Source: Pseudomonas graminis
Lineage (GTDB): Bacteria > Pseudomonadota > Gammaproteobacteria > Pseudomonadales > Pseudomonadaceae
Length of the DNA: 64,000 bases
NCBI RefSeq assembly: GCF_004364335.1
Contig: NZ_SOCR01000004.1
Span: forward strand, 186,001-250,000
Direction: 5' to 3'
Shown here: positions 25,342 through 35,004 of the stretch, in pieces
How positions within the stretch are numbered: the first letter of the stretch is position 1
Layout of the letters: every line of letters starts with the position of its first letter
Program-made: the position numbers and the translations under genes
Notes under the pieces: model-generated
Told to the model about the DNA's origin: nothing
Databases searched by the model: none
What the model saw: only the letters and a program-made list of their open reading frames with translations

Positions 25342-25947
25342 ATGCGTCCGGTAGAAAATTCACAAGGCCGAACTGCGATCTACTTATCAGGATCTCTGGC
25401 AAAGAGATTTTTTCGCCAAAGACACTATCAGCTGGATAAGGGTGATGCATGGGAGGCAATGCGCGCTCTAAAAGCAACACTTCCCGGGTGGGCCGCTGAA
25501 ATATCGAGGCTGGCAAGACTCGGTATGCGTTTCGCGATATATCGCAACCGAAAGAATGTTGGCTCCAGAAACGCCAGCATGATGGAGCTTGGTGGAGCAA
25601 ATGAGATCAGGGTCGTGCCTGTCATCCATGGTGGTAAGCGGGCCGGAGTACTGCAGACCATCGTGGGGATAGTTTTGATTGTTGCTTCATTCTTCGTTGC
25701 ACCAGGATCACAGGCGGCTTTGTTCGCTGCGGGGGTAGGGACGACTGCTGGCGGGGTAATTCAAATGCTGAGCCCTCAGGCTTCTGGTTTGAAGCAAAGC
25801 GCTTCACCCGACAACCAGCCTTCCTACGCGTTTGGCAGTGCCAAGAACACGACCGCCAGCGGCAACCCGGTCGCTATTTGCATCGGCGAACGCAGGTGGG
25901 GCGGGGCGATTATTTCTGCATCGATTCTCGCGGAAGACAAAACCTGA
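25342..25947 (+). CDS. Tail assembly protein I
   Basis: 201 residues. 'IYLSGSLAKRFFRQRH' and 'EAMRALKATLPGWAAEI' match the gpI N-terminal fold; a hydrophobic segment 'GIVLIVASFFVAPGSQAALFAAGVGTTAGG' lies in parts at residues 113-140. The C-terminus 'GNPVAICIGERRWGGAIISAS' is typical of gpI just before J. Cargo genes separate it from K. Confidence 0.87.
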   Translation: MRPVENSQGRTAIYLSGSLAKRFFRQRHYQLDKGDAWEAMRALKATLPGWAAEISRLARLGMRFAIYRNRKNVGSRNASMMELGGANEIRVVPVIHGGKRAGVLQTIVGIVLIVASFFVAPGSQAALFAAGVGTTAGGVIQMLSPQASGLKQSASPDNQPSYAFGSAKNTTASGNPVAICIGERRWGGAIISASILAEDKT

Positions 25948-25966
25948 TTCCGAACTGGAACAACCG

Positions 25967-25988
25967 ACCGCCGAGTGGCGGTTTTTTT
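25967..25988 (+). terminator. Hairpin between I and J
   Basis: ACCGCC/GGCGGT stem, 4-nt loop, T7. Very close to the J ribosome site, so attenuation or mRNA protection is as likely as full termination. Confidence 0.65.
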
Positions 25989-26004
25989 ATGCCTGGAGAA
26001 AAGC

Positions 26005-29000
26005 ATGGGCGCAGCTGAGCAAATCGACATCCGTGGCGCCAAAGGCGGCAGCAGCACTCCAAAGACTCCAACAGAGGCAACGGATAGCCTGCGTTCCACG
26101 AACTTGGCGAAGATCCTGATTGCGGTGGGCGAGGGCGAGTTTGAAGGCGCGCCCACGGCCGCCGACATCTTCTTGGATAACACGCCGATCAACGACGCCA
26201 GCGGCAACGTCAATTTCCCGAATGTGAAGTGGGAGTGGCGCTCCGGCTCAGTTGAGCAGGACTACATCCCCGGTATCCCGTCGGTCGAGAACGAAACCAC
26301 CATCAACGTCGAGCTGCGCAGCGACAGCCCGTGGATTCGCTCGATCACCAACGTCCAGCTTTCTGCTGTGCGTATTCGGCTCGCTTGGGTAGCGCTCCAG
26401 CGGCAGGATGATGAGGGCAACGTCGGCGGGTACCGGATCGAGTATGCCGTTGACCTGGCTACCGACGGCGGCGCTTACGTACAGGTGCTGGCTGAGGCCG
26501 TGGACGGAAAGACCACGACCCGGTATGAGCGCTCCCGCCGTATCGATTTGCCCCCGGCGACTTCCGGCTGGCAAATCCGCGTGCGCCGCCTGACAGCGAA
26601 CCAGAACACCAACAAGATCGCTGACACGATGCTTGTCGCCGGTCTCACTGAGGTGATCGACGAGAAGCTCCGCTACCCGAACACCGCGCTGCTGTACGTC
26701 GAATTCGACGCCGAGCAGTTCAGCAACATTCCGGCCGTGACCATCAAGTGCAAAGGCCGCAAGTGGCAGGTCCCAAGCAACTACGACCCGGTCGCGCGCT
26801 CCTATACAGGCGTCTGGGACGGGACCTTTAAGCAGGCATGGACCAACAACCCTGCATGGGTCACCTACGGCATCTGCACGGTAGATCGCTTCGGACTTGG
26901 CAAGCGCATCAAGCCTTACATGGTCGACAAGTGGGAGCTGTACCGGATTGCTCAGTATTGCGATCAGTTGGTGTCGGACGGCATCGGCGGGCAGGAGCCC
27001 CGCTTTCTCTGCGACATGAACCTTCAGGGCAAGGCGGATGCCTGGACGCTGCTGCGCGACATCTCGGCAATTTACCGGGGTATGACTTACTGGGCGCAGG
27101 GCCAGCTCGTGATGCAGGCGGACATGCCGCGCGCGCAGGACTTCGACTACGTGTTCACCCGGGCCAACGTGATTGGCGGGGAAATGAACTACGGCAGCGC
27201 CTCGGCAAAGACGCGCTACACGCGCGCAATCGTCAGCTACGACAACCCGGCCAACAACTACGACACCGACGTGACTGCCTATTCGGACTTGGCACTGCAG
27301 CGACGTTTCGACGACAGACCCACCGAGATCAGCGCGATCGGCTGCACCCGCGCCTCCGAAGCTCAGCGCCGCGGGAAGTGGGTGGTGATGAGCAACAACC
27401 AGGACCGGACCGTCACGTTCAAGACCGGTATGGAGGGCGCGATACCGCTGCCGGGCTACATCATCCCGGTGGCTGACTCGCTGCTCGCCGGTCGCGAGGT
27501 CGGCGGCCGCATCTCCGCTGCCGCCGGGGGCGTGGTGACACTCGACCGGGACACTGCGGCGAAGGTTGGCGACCGCCTGATCATCAATCTCCCAAGCGGC
27601 CAGGCACAAGCGCGCACGGTTCAGTCTGTGAACGGTCGCGCAGTCACGGTCACCACGCCATATAGCGAAACGCCCAGCCCGCAGCTTCAGTGGGCGCTCG
27701 ACGCTGATGATCTGGCCATTCCGCTGTTCCGGGTTTTGAGCACCAAACGGACTACAGAGGGCGATTACGAGATCTCGGCACTGCAATATGAGCCGAGCAA
27801 GTTCGCCTACATCGACACCGGCGCGCGCCTCGAGGAACGGCCGATCAGTGTGATTCCGCTCACTGTCGTTCCGGCGCCGGCGAGCGTGACATTGGCCTCG
27901 ACCACTGCGATCGCGCAGGGCCTGGCCGTCACCACAATGACCATCACCTGGCCCGCGGTTAATGGCGCAGTGGGCTATGACGTCGAGTGGCGCAAGGACA
28001 ATGGCAACTGGATAAAGGTGCAGCGCACCGGCGCTACCAGCGTCGATATCGTGGGCATCTATTCCGGCTCGTACCTGGCGCGCGTTCGGGCAGTCAGTGC
28101 CTACGACATCTCGTCGGTTTGGCGAAGCTCGGTGCTGACCCAGCTCAACGGCAAGGAGGGCTTGCCGCCGGCTGTGACTTCGCTGACAGCCACGCCGCTG
28201 GTCTACGGCATTCACCTTCAGTGGACTTTCCCACCAGGTGCAGAAGACACACAGCGGACCGAGATATGGAGCAACGGCACGAACAATCTGGCGGAAGCCA
28301 CGAAGCTGTCTGATTTCGCTTATCCGCAAGCCGCCCACGAGATGCACAACCTGAACGTCGGGACCAGCCTGTTTTTCTGGGCGCGCCTCGTGGATCGAAG
28401 CGGGAATGTCGGGCCGTGGTATCCAGCCGTTAACGGCGTCAATGGCCAGGTCAGCACGGACCAGGCCGAATACGAAAAGTATTTCTTGGGGAAAATCCAG
28501 GCGTCCGCCCTGTCCGAGCAGCTGTTTTCCGAGATCGGCAAGATATCCGGGGATGGGGACGGCTCGGTCAATGAACGCATTGCTGAGCTTAAAAGCGAGA
28601 TTGGTGCGATCACCGATGCACTGGCTTACGTGCCGACTGATCCCTACGTGCGCGATAACACGGTCAGGGTTGGCGACAACCTATGGACCGCGATCATCGA
28701 CGTGCCGGCCAAAGCCGACGGCTCGAACGGGCCCCCTAACCCGACGTATTGGGTTAACAGCGGCCAGTCGATCCGAGCCGCGAACGGTTTGGCCGCGCAG
28801 GTCACGAAGAACACCACTGACATCACAACGATTGACGGCAAGACCACCTCTACAGCATCTCAGCTTCAGGCCCTTCAAGCTTCCTATCGGGAGGACAGCG
28901 GAGAAGGTGAGCTGGCCGATGCACTCAAAGGATGGGACAGCACCGCCAGTTACGCGCAAGAGGTCAAGGTCCGGACGGAGCAAGACTTTGCGCAGACACA

Positions 29001-29610
29001 GCGGGCCACCCTGCTGGATGCACGGGTTGGTGGAAATGAGTCGAAGATAAGCATTGTCGAAACGACGATGGCCACTGACAGGCAGGCCACTGCTCAGCAG
29101 ATCACAACGCTTAATGCGACAGCCAATGGCGCTACAGCCAGCGCCGAAACAGCCACTAGGGCGGTCTCGGCACTTGGCGGCAAGGTTTCGTCGCTCACGA
29201 CCATAAAAACATCCACCACGGTCGGCGGGCGAACGGTCATGGCGGGACTCGCCATAGGTGTCGAGGGCCAGCAGCAGGAGTCCCAGATTCTCGCTTTCGC
29301 TCAGCGGTTCGCGATTCTGGACGAGGCGAGCGGCACCATGATCGCGCCGTTCGTGGTGCAGGGAGGGCAAGTGTTCATCAACACCGCAATCATCAGTACG
29401 GCCTTCATCAAGGAGCTGATTCTCGGGATGACCTTGAAGTCCGCGGCGGTCGACAGCCAGGGCCTCCCATTGCTGGAGATCAATGTGCCGGCTGGAACGC
29501 TGAGCCTTCGTGGTCAGACCTCGGATGGGTCGCTGCTGCTGAACAACAACGGCATGTTCGCCTACGACGGCGCCGGGACAGAGCGCGCTGCGTTCGGGAA
29601 AATCGGCTGA
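26005..29610 (+). CDS. Tail tip host-specificity protein J
   Basis: 1,201 residues from the ATG with GGAG 8 bases upstream. Residues 1-600 carry the conserved J core ('LRSTNLAKILIAVGEGEFEG', 'WVTYGICTVDRFGLG', 'YALQYEP'-like end). Fibronectin type III-like modules follow at about 620-830, and residues 860-1,130 are a helical coiled shaft with 'ALQASYREDSGEGELADALKG' style linker. The C-terminal 100 residues form the likely receptor-binding or trimer tip domain. It determines which cell is bound. Confidence 0.93.
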   Translation: MGAAEQIDIRGAKGGSSTPKTPTEATDSLRSTNLAKILIAVGEGEFEGAPTAADIFLDNTPINDASGNVNFPNVKWEWRSGSVEQDYIPGIPSVENETTINVELRSDSPWIRSITNVQLSAVRIRLAWVALQRQDDEGNVGGYRIEYAVDLATDGGAYVQVLAEAVDGKTTTRYERSRRIDLPPATSGWQIRVRRLTANQNTNKIADTMLVAGLTEVIDEKLRYPNTALLYVEFDAEQFSNIPAVTIKCKGRKWQVPSNYDPVARSYTGVWDGTFKQAWTNNPAWVTYGICTVDRFGLGKRIKPYMVDKWELYRIAQYCDQLVSDGIGGQEPRFLCDMNLQGKADAWTLLRDISAIYRGMTYWAQGQLVMQADMPRAQDFDYVFTRANVIGGEMNYGSASAKTRYTRAIVSYDNPANNYDTDVTAYSDLALQRRFDDRPTEISAIGCTRASEAQRRGKWVVMSNNQDRTVTFKTGMEGAIPLPGYIIPVADSLLAGREVGGRISAAAGGVVTLDRDTAAKVGDRLIINLPSGQAQARTVQSVNGRAVTVTTPYSETPSPQLQWALDADDLAIPLFRVLSTKRTTEGDYEISALQYEPSKFAYIDTGARLEERPISVIPLTVVPAPASVTLASTTAIAQGLAVTTMTITWPAVNGAVGYDVEWRKDNGNWIKVQRTGATSVDIVGIYSGSYLARVRAVSAYDISSVWRSSVLTQLNGKEGLPPAVTSLTATPLVYGIHLQWTFPPGAEDTQRTEIWSNGTNNLAEATKLSDFAYPQAAHEMHNLNVGTSLFFWARLVDRSGNVGPWYPAVNGVNGQVSTDQAEYEKYFLGKIQASALSEQLFSEIGKISGDGDGSVNERIAELKSEIGAITDALAYVPTDPYVRDNTVRVGDNLWTAIIDVPAKADGSNGPPNPTYWVNSGQSIRAANGLAAQVTKNTTDITTIDGKTTSTASQLQALQASYREDSGEGELADALKGWDSTASYAQEVKVRTEQDFAQTQRATLLDARVGGNESKISIVETTMATDRQATAQQITTLNATANGATASAETATRAVSALGGKVSSLTTIKTSTTVGGRTVMAGLAIGVEGQQQESQILAFAQRFAILDEASGTMIAPFVVQGGQVFINTAIISTAFIKELILGMTLKSAAVDSQGLPLLEINVPAGTLSLRGQTSDGSLLLNNNGMFAYDGAGTERAAFGKIG

Positions 29611-29906
29611 TGGCTTATTACGGCGCAAGGACACGCAATGCCCAGGGGGGCGTGACTCTGGACACGTCCGTCATGACGATTCGGTCGATAGTGACTAAAC
29701 AGGTCACGGTCCCCCCGGTCACAAGCGACTTCACCAGCTTCATATCGATGCCGGAAATTACCGCGACCTCGTTCGTGTGCGTAACGCTTGCGAATCAGAC
29801 GAACGAAGAGCAGACCCTGCCGTCGGTGTTTTGGTCGACCGGGCAGCTTCGCGTGAGGCGCGGTGCGGGAGTACTGCTGAACGTCTTTATTCTGACCTAC
29901 CAATAA
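29610..29906 (+). CDS. Distal tail protein, hypothetical (98 aa)
   Basis: ATG overlaps the J stop by one base. Starts 'MAYYGARTRNAQGGVTLDTS', similar in style to the next gene's opening 'MSYGFRSRNGSNLVQV', suggesting the two share an N-terminal tail-binding segment. Beta-rich. Structural role inferred from position. Confidence 0.65.
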   Translation: MAYYGARTRNAQGGVTLDTSVMTIRSIVTKQVTVPPVTSDFTSFISMPEITATSFVCVTLANQTNEEQTLPSVFWSTGQLRVRRGAGVLLNVFILTYQ

Positions 29907-29914
29907 GGTGACGT

Positions 29915-30637
29915 ATGTCTTATGGGTTTAGATCCCGGAACGGATCTAACCTGGTTCAAGTGACCAGCGAAAACCGAGTGCTGTCCGTTGTCGGGTCTGG
30001 CCGCTACATGATCGGAAAGCTGCCCGGAACGTCTACGATAGCCACCGCGGCTATCACCTATGCAGCACCGATAACAACTCTTGAGCCCCCTCACATCTTT
30101 CTCAACCCGACAGATCAGGGGATGTATCACACGCTGCTTCACTCCGGGAGCGCGGGCAACTGGACGGGCTTCGCTTTCAAGTTGATGTTGATGCCGCCCT
30201 TCAATAGCTCAGATTGCAGCGGTCGCTGGCTTGTCGCGACCTTCACGTCCAAATCCGTCCCAAATAAATACGATCTCCGGCTCAGGAACGCCGCCACTGA
30301 ACAAATCTTTGTGGGCTCTGACAACCTGCTGATCATGACTGGTGTTCCTTCAAATGAGGGTTGGACTCAGGATGGCAGGGCCGGGTCTGTATCGGGGATT
30401 AACTGGACCGGTTATCAAACATCATGGACGGGCTCCTACGAGGACTACTTCTTGGCCTCGACATTGCTCGGCGGGAAAAACTACAACGGCAACACCAGTC
30501 GCGAAACGCCCTGCGGTTTTCATGCGGGTGTTCGCGGCACTTTGAATGGCTATATGGGTGCACTGGCCGGCACCGAGATAGGCACCGACAAAAACGGCAG
30601 AACTACTTTCGCGGCTCGCCCAATGCGGCCTGTTTAA
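29915..30637 (+). CDS. Distal tail protein, hypothetical (240 aa)
   Basis: GGTG ribosome site before ATG. N-terminal 'MSYGFRSRNGSNLVQV' as in the upstream gene; the rest is aromatic- and Ser/Gly-rich beta sequence, e.g. 'WTGYQTSWTGSYEDYF'. Likely a tail-tip adhesin or decoration. No family recognised. Confidence 0.65.
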   Translation: MSYGFRSRNGSNLVQVTSENRVLSVVGSGRYMIGKLPGTSTIATAAITYAAPITTLEPPHIFLNPTDQGMYHTLLHSGSAGNWTGFAFKLMLMPPFNSSDCSGRWLVATFTSKSVPNKYDLRLRNAATEQIFVGSDNLLIMTGVPSNEGWTQDGRAGSVSGINWTGYQTSWTGSYEDYFLASTLLGGKNYNGNTSRETPCGFHAGVRGTLNGYMGALAGTEIGTDKNGRTTFAARPMRPV

Positions 30638-30683
30638 TCCCCCGGGGCCGCTTACAGGCCGCATCAACATTCAAGGACTCTTT

Positions 30684-31709
30684 ATGCCCTGGTACAAAGC
30701 CGGGACGGTTTCCGTCGCCCAAAATTCGAACGCTGTCACGGGCAGCAATACCTCGTTCATCGCCAACAGCCGGGTAGGGGATGCGTTTCTCGGTCCGGAT
30801 GGGCGCTGGTACGAAGTCACAAACATTGCCAGCGATACGGCGATGGCGATCTTCCCGAACTACCTTGGCGCCACAACCAACGCAGGCGCCTACGCGCTGG
30901 CGCCGATGCAGGGTTACGTCAAAGACTCGGCCGACGCATTGCGAGCCCTCGTGAACCAGTTCGGCACGAAGCTCGCAGCTCTGGGCACCACCGGCAATTA
31001 CGACACCTTGCCGGTGACGAAGGGCGGCACCGGGATGACAACGGCTGCAGGTGCATTGGCGGCGCTCGGCGCAGCTGGCTTAGGAGTGAACAATAATTCC
31101 GCGGGTACGTTTTTCTCTTCTGGTGAGCCGCCAGGAATCGCAAACATAAGTTCATCCGGGAAAGATGGGAGAACAGCATTACGTATTTCTAACGGCGCAA
31201 ATGCCGGCGCGTCCTCCGTCATTACCTTTATCAGAGATGCGTCATATGCGATTCACTTCGGACTGGATACCGACAACAAACTAAAAGTTGGAGGCTTCTC
31301 AATGGGGGCGGTTGCTCGCACCCTGTACCACGAAGGAAACGCGGTCGGTACTGTCTCGCAATCCGGCGGGATTCCTACCGGTGCAATCGTTGAAGAAGGC
31401 ACAAACGGCAACGGTACCTTCACGAAATACCTTAACGGCACGATGATCTGCCGGCACGGGATTGCCTACCCGTCCTTGCCGCCGGGATCCGCGGCGGCAG
31501 CGGCGTGGTCCTTTCCGTCTCCGTTCACCGCCCAGCCCATCTGCGTTCCTGCCGCTGGGTCTGTAGGTGGCAATGGGGGGTTCCTAAACGCTGCCCAGGA
31601 CAGCGCTGGTAGCGGGAGCAGCACGACAATTGCCGTCGGCAACTCACACCCCTCAGCGACTGTCGGCACCCCGTACGTCCATGTAATCGCTATAGGCAGG
31701 TGGTTCTAA
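30684..31709 (+). CDS. Tail fibre protein
   Basis: 341 residues. N-terminal 'MPWYKAGTVSVAQNSNAVTGSNTSF' is a common tail-fibre attachment domain. Then 'YDTLPVTKGGTGMTTAAGALAALGA', the collar repeat found in many fibres, followed by a Gly/Ser-rich C-terminal domain. Receptor binding is likely. It overlaps the next gene by one base. Confidence 0.82.
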   Translation: MPWYKAGTVSVAQNSNAVTGSNTSFIANSRVGDAFLGPDGRWYEVTNIASDTAMAIFPNYLGATTNAGAYALAPMQGYVKDSADALRALVNQFGTKLAALGTTGNYDTLPVTKGGTGMTTAAGALAALGAAGLGVNNNSAGTFFSSGEPPGIANISSSGKDGRTALRISNGANAGASSVITFIRDASYAIHFGLDTDNKLKVGGFSMGAVARTLYHEGNAVGTVSQSGGIPTGAIVEEGTNGNGTFTKYLNGTMICRHGIAYPSLPPGSAAAAAWSFPSPFTAQPICVPAAGSVGGNGGFLNAAQDSAGSGSSTTIAVGNSHPSATVGTPYVHVIAIGRWF

Positions 31710-32038
31710 TGATTATCAAGCTTTCCCCCCAGCGCCGAGACGACTTGCTGGAAGTCGTCAAAACCGGGCAGGTCCTGAATATCAACGGCGAAGAATTCGA
31801 TTTCTCCGCGATTCCTGATGGTGCCACCTTACCGCGCTCTGCGATCGATTCAGAATGGTTCGCGGGCGACGTGGAAATGATCGCCGGTGCTTTGGTGGTC
31901 ACGCTGCTGTTTCCAAACCCGGCTAATTACAGCCCGGCGCAGGCATTCCCGGTCGATCTGGTCGGCGTGCCGGACGGACAAGTCGCATTCCCACAACCGC
32001 TTCCAGAGCCCACAGACCCAGAGGCATTCCCAGAATGA
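31709..32038 (+). CDS. Tail fibre-associated protein (109 aa)
   Basis: Starts 'MIIKLSPQRRDDLLEVVKTG' and ends in a Pro/Glu-rich tail. Small proteins of this type follow tail fibres in Pseudomonas phages and may be assembly chaperones. Overlaps both neighbours. Confidence 0.6.
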   Translation: MIIKLSPQRRDDLLEVVKTGQVLNINGEEFDFSAIPDGATLPRSAIDSEWFAGDVEMIAGALVVTLLFPNPANYSPAQAFPVDLVGVPDGQVAFPQPLPEPTDPEAFPE

Positions 32039-32313
32039 GCAATATCGACTGGTCCAAGCTCATCACCAAAGAGATGAAGGAAACGCAGCGGGTTATTGCG
32101 CTGATGGGCGAAGTGATCGCCGAGCAAAGCAGGCGCAAGAAGATCGCCGACGATGCCATTCAGCCGCTTCAGGATGATCACGATACCGGTGACGCGGACG
32201 ATGACGGCGAGGCGCTTCTGATCGCCTGGAAAAGATACCGATCGGCGCTGGCAAAAATTCAGCTACAGCCCGGCTACCCCACGACTGTCGACTGGCCAGT
32301 GCCTCCGACCTAA
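32035..32313 (+). CDS. Tail fibre assembly-like protein (92 aa)
   Basis: Central acidic helix and the C-terminal 'WKRYRSALAKIQLQPGYPTTVDWPVPP', which matches the end of tail fibre assembly chaperones (phage TAP family). N-terminus is helical. Expected to help fold or attach the fibre. Confidence 0.65.
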   Translation: MSNIDWSKLITKEMKETQRVIALMGEVIAEQSRRKKIADDAIQPLQDDHDTGDADDDGEALLIAWKRYRSALAKIQLQPGYPTTVDWPVPPT

Positions 32314-32335
32314 GCAGCCCTCAGCTTCACCGCAA

Positions 32336-32360
32336 CCCGCCATCGAGCGGGATTTTTTTT
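32336..32360 (+). terminator. Terminator
   Basis: CCCGC/GCGGG stem, 6-nt loop and a run of eight T residues. Confidence 0.8.
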
Positions 32361-32375
32361 GTCTGGAGAAATGCG

Positions 32376-32801
32376 ATGACCGTTACCGAAAAAGATCGCG
32401 ACGTGCTGGCGCGCACCCTGTGGGGCGAAGCGCGCGGCGAGGGGCTGGCCGGAATGGTGGCCGTTGCATGGACGATCCGCAACCGGGTGGACGACGGGAA
32501 GGATAAATCGTGGTGGGGCGAAGGCTACGCCGGCGTCTGCCAGAAGCCGTACCAGTTCAGCTGCTGGAACCGCAACGACCCGAACTATCAATTCCTGAGC
32601 GGCGCGCGGCAGATCCCGTTCCGCGAGCTGGCGCAGTGCCGGATTGCTGCTGACCAGGTGATCGACGGCAAAGTGCAAGACCCCACCGGCGGGGCAACCC
32701 ACTACTACGCGACCACCATGCCCAAGGCGCCGGGCTGGGCCGCTAAGGCAACGCGGACGCTGAAACTGGGTGACCACGTTTTCTTCCGCAACGTGCCTTG
32801 A
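32376..32801 (+). CDS. Cell wall hydrolase, SleB-type endolysin
   Basis: 141 residues: 'LARTLWGEARGEGLAGMVAVAWTIRNRV' with catalytic Glu18 (approximately), 'CQKPYQFSCWN' and 'PTGGATHYYA' are hallmarks of SleB/Hydrolase_2. It lacks a signal peptide, so export would depend on the holin. It is the only evident endolysin in the window, far from the holin/spanin genes. Confidence 0.88.
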   Translation: MTVTEKDRDVLARTLWGEARGEGLAGMVAVAWTIRNRVDDGKDKSWWGEGYAGVCQKPYQFSCWNRNDPNYQFLSGARQIPFRELAQCRIAADQVIDGKVQDPTGGATHYYATTMPKAPGWAAKATRTLKLGDHVFFRNVP

Positions 32802-32853
32802 TCGCGCCGCTCACTAGGCTGCCCTCAGTACAGATTCAGATTAGGAGTAGAAA

Positions 32854-33069
32854 ATGCAATCTCAACAATATATTGCCCCCGCGAGCCTGGCACCGGTGAC
32901 ACTCGCGGTCAAAGCAAACGGCGGAAGCGTGAAGGTCGAAAAGCAGGTGGGCGCTGATTGGGTTGTGTCTGATGTATTCGCCCAGGACGGCGCCTGGCGT
33001 CTCGATCTTGGGTATTCGCAAACACGCTTTACGCCATCTGCCGGAGCGGTATTCGAGATTTACTCATGA
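32854..33069 (+). CDS. Small hypothetical tail-region protein (71 aa)
   Basis: GGAG upstream of the ATG. Beta-rich: 'PVTLAVKANGGSVKVEKQVG'. The stop overlaps the start of the SGNH protein gene, implying co-translation. Could be a small domain that joins or caps the esterase-bearing protein. Confidence 0.5.
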   Translation: MQSQQYIAPASLAPVTLAVKANGGSVKVEKQVGADWVVSDVFAQDGAWRLDLGYSQTRFTPSAGAVFEIYS

Positions 33070-34310
33070 GCCTACTCATCAGCACCGCTGTACAACGCCG
33101 CCGCATCCGTCGCGGCCTAGGGTTGCTGGGCGACAGCTTCAGCGCGAACTGCCACACGATTGATCCGAAAGCCTTCGGTACCGAAGCGTATGGCTACGCG
33201 GGCGCAATTGCTGCGAAGACCGGCCTGTTTCCAAGCTACCTGGACAACCAAGGGAAGGTGGGCGACCACTCTGGGCAGTTCATGCCAAGGCTGCCGTCAT
33301 GCCTGACTTCGCTCACGGCCGATCTGTGGATGCTGCTGTCACGTACCAACGACAGTACGACTCCAGGCATGACGCTGGCCGACAGCAAGGCGAACGTGAT
33401 GAAGGCGATCATCGCGTTCCAGAACACGCCTGGCAAATACCTTATTGTCGGCACCGGCACGCCACGCTTCGGCACCAAGGCATTGACCGGCGCCGCGCTC
33501 ACGGATGCGATCGCGTACAAGGACTGGGTGCTGGGCTACGTCCGGCAGTTCGTGCCGGTGGTCAACATCTGGGACGGCTTCACGCAGGATATGACTGTCG
33601 ATGATCTGCACCCGAACCTGATCGGCGCCGACTTCATCCAATCCCGCTGCGTGCCGATCATCAATGCCAATTTCGAGTTCTTCGGCGTGCCGCTGCCGAC
33701 GGACGCTGCCGATCTGTACTCGGCGATCCGCCCGTTCGGCTGCCTTAATGCAAATCCCCAGCTCGCCGGCACTGGTGGCGCAATCAACGCATCAGTGAAC
33801 CCGGTAGCCGGTTCGTCGCTGGCGGACAGTTACAAAGCCTCGGGCTCCGGCTTGGCTGGTGTGGCGACGCGCTGGTACAAAGAGCCCGCCGCATATGGTG
33901 AGGCTCAGTGCATTGAGCTCAGCGGAACCATGGCAGCCGCTGGTGGATACATCTACGTTCAGCCCACAGCGAACGTGACCCTGAGCAATCTGGCGGTGGG
34001 TGATGTGATCGAGATGGTGGCCGCGCCGGAAATCGTGGGCACCACCCGGGGCATTTTGGGATGGGAAGCTGAGCTGATCATCACCAAGCCGGTCGGCGGA
34101 AGCTCGTCGCTCGTGTATTACCGCTCGATGGATAAATACCAGGAGCCGTTCACGCTGCCGGCGAACTGGAAGGGCGCGCTGGAGACTCAGCGCTGTAGTT
34201 TCGACGCCACCGAGACGGTGATCAGTTGGAGGATGGGCCTGTACCTGGCTGCTGGCATCGCGCTTGATTCGAGGGTTAAGGTCGGCCAGATCGGTATTCG
34301 AAAGGTCTGA
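33066..34310 (+). CDS. SGNH-hydrolase-type distal tail protein
   Basis: 414 residues. Block I 'LLGDSFSANC' places the nucleophile at Ser24; 'SRTND' near residue 95 supplies the block III Asn; 'VDDLHPN' at 178-184 gives the Asp/His pair. So residues 17-200 form an SGNH (GDSL) esterase. Residues 220-414 form a beta-sandwich resembling a carbohydrate-binding module. A tail-associated deacetylase acting on surface polysaccharide is the likely role; substrate is unknown. Confidence 0.78.
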   Translation: MSLLISTAVQRRRIRRGLGLLGDSFSANCHTIDPKAFGTEAYGYAGAIAAKTGLFPSYLDNQGKVGDHSGQFMPRLPSCLTSLTADLWMLLSRTNDSTTPGMTLADSKANVMKAIIAFQNTPGKYLIVGTGTPRFGTKALTGAALTDAIAYKDWVLGYVRQFVPVVNIWDGFTQDMTVDDLHPNLIGADFIQSRCVPIINANFEFFGVPLPTDAADLYSAIRPFGCLNANPQLAGTGGAINASVNPVAGSSLADSYKASGSGLAGVATRWYKEPAAYGEAQCIELSGTMAAAGGYIYVQPTANVTLSNLAVGDVIEMVAAPEIVGTTRGILGWEAELIITKPVGGSSSLVYYRSMDKYQEPFTLPANWKGALETQRCSFDATETVISWRMGLYLAAGIALDSRVKVGQIGIRKV

Positions 34311-34406
34311 ACTTCCTTCACAGGCTGCTTTGGGGCAAGCTGGTTGCCGGTATTCCCTGACGCTGTGTAAACGCAGTTCCGACTTCACTGGCACAGGAAA
34401 AGCTTT

Positions 34407-34703
34407 ATGGCCTACCGCCTGCTTAATTCGGCCTCTGATCCGCAACGTATCCTTCGGGCATTGCGGCTAAACCACTGCCTCGAACAGAGGCTACAAATGT
34501 GTCTGGAGCGCATCTGGGCTGCGGATACTCTCATTCATTTGACCCACGCCCATGGCCGCGCGCTCGGGGTGGGCACGGGCCTCGGGCTGGTGAACGCCAT
34601 TAGCCCGGCGCAGTTCACTCTGCTGGCTGAAGCCTATAGGCGGGCTTTCGAAGACCGCCTTGCGGAATTAGTCGAGCAAGCGTTACCGGTAACGAAAGAG
34701 TGA
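34407..34703 (+). CDS. Small hypothetical prophage protein (98 aa)
   Basis: Helical, with 'LRLNHCLEQRLQMCLERIWAAD' and 'ISPAQFTLLAEAYRRAF'. AGGA stands before the ATG. No family recognised. First of the accessory genes at the right end. Confidence 0.55.
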   Translation: MAYRLLNSASDPQRILRALRLNHCLEQRLQMCLERIWAADTLIHLTHAHGRALGVGTGLGLVNAISPAQFTLLAEAYRRAFEDRLAELVEQALPVTKE

Positions 34704-34732
34704 CGCGATTGCCTCATGCGAAAATACGAAGT

Positions 34733-34921
34733 TCAGCGACGGGGTTTAAAATAGTTCGTGACTGCGGTTGAGGAATCACCTACTTCGCCGACGGCGGTAA
34801 GGATTTCTTGTTTCGTCACTCCAAACTTATTTGACCAGTATTTCAACTCTGATCCATCGTCCGGGTTGATCCTAATACCATCCGTGCCGTTTGCTATTTT
34901 TGCTTTTCCATGCCAGCGCAT
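34733..34921 (-). CDS. DUF3606-type small protein
   Basis: 62 residues. 'GIRINPDDGSELKYWSNKFGVTKQEILTAVGEVG' matches the DUF3606 pattern of a short helical domain found in many proteobacteria. Function unknown; often stress-related. Minus strand, opposite to the late genes. Confidence 0.75.
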   Translation of the reverse strand: MRWHGKAKIANGTDGIRINPDDGSELKYWSNKFGVTKQEILTAVGEVGDSSTAVTNYFKPRR

Positions 34922-35004
34922 CTGCTATTTACATTTTTTGAATCATCCAGCATGCCCAGAGCCGCGTTCGCTTCGTAGGTGGAAGAATGCCAAACGTTCG
35001 ACCT

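Noticed and set aside
26248..28347. 699-residue antisense frame across J
   Set aside because: Shadow frame in GC-rich coding DNA; His/Arg/Val-rich composition, no motif, and J is certain on the other strand.
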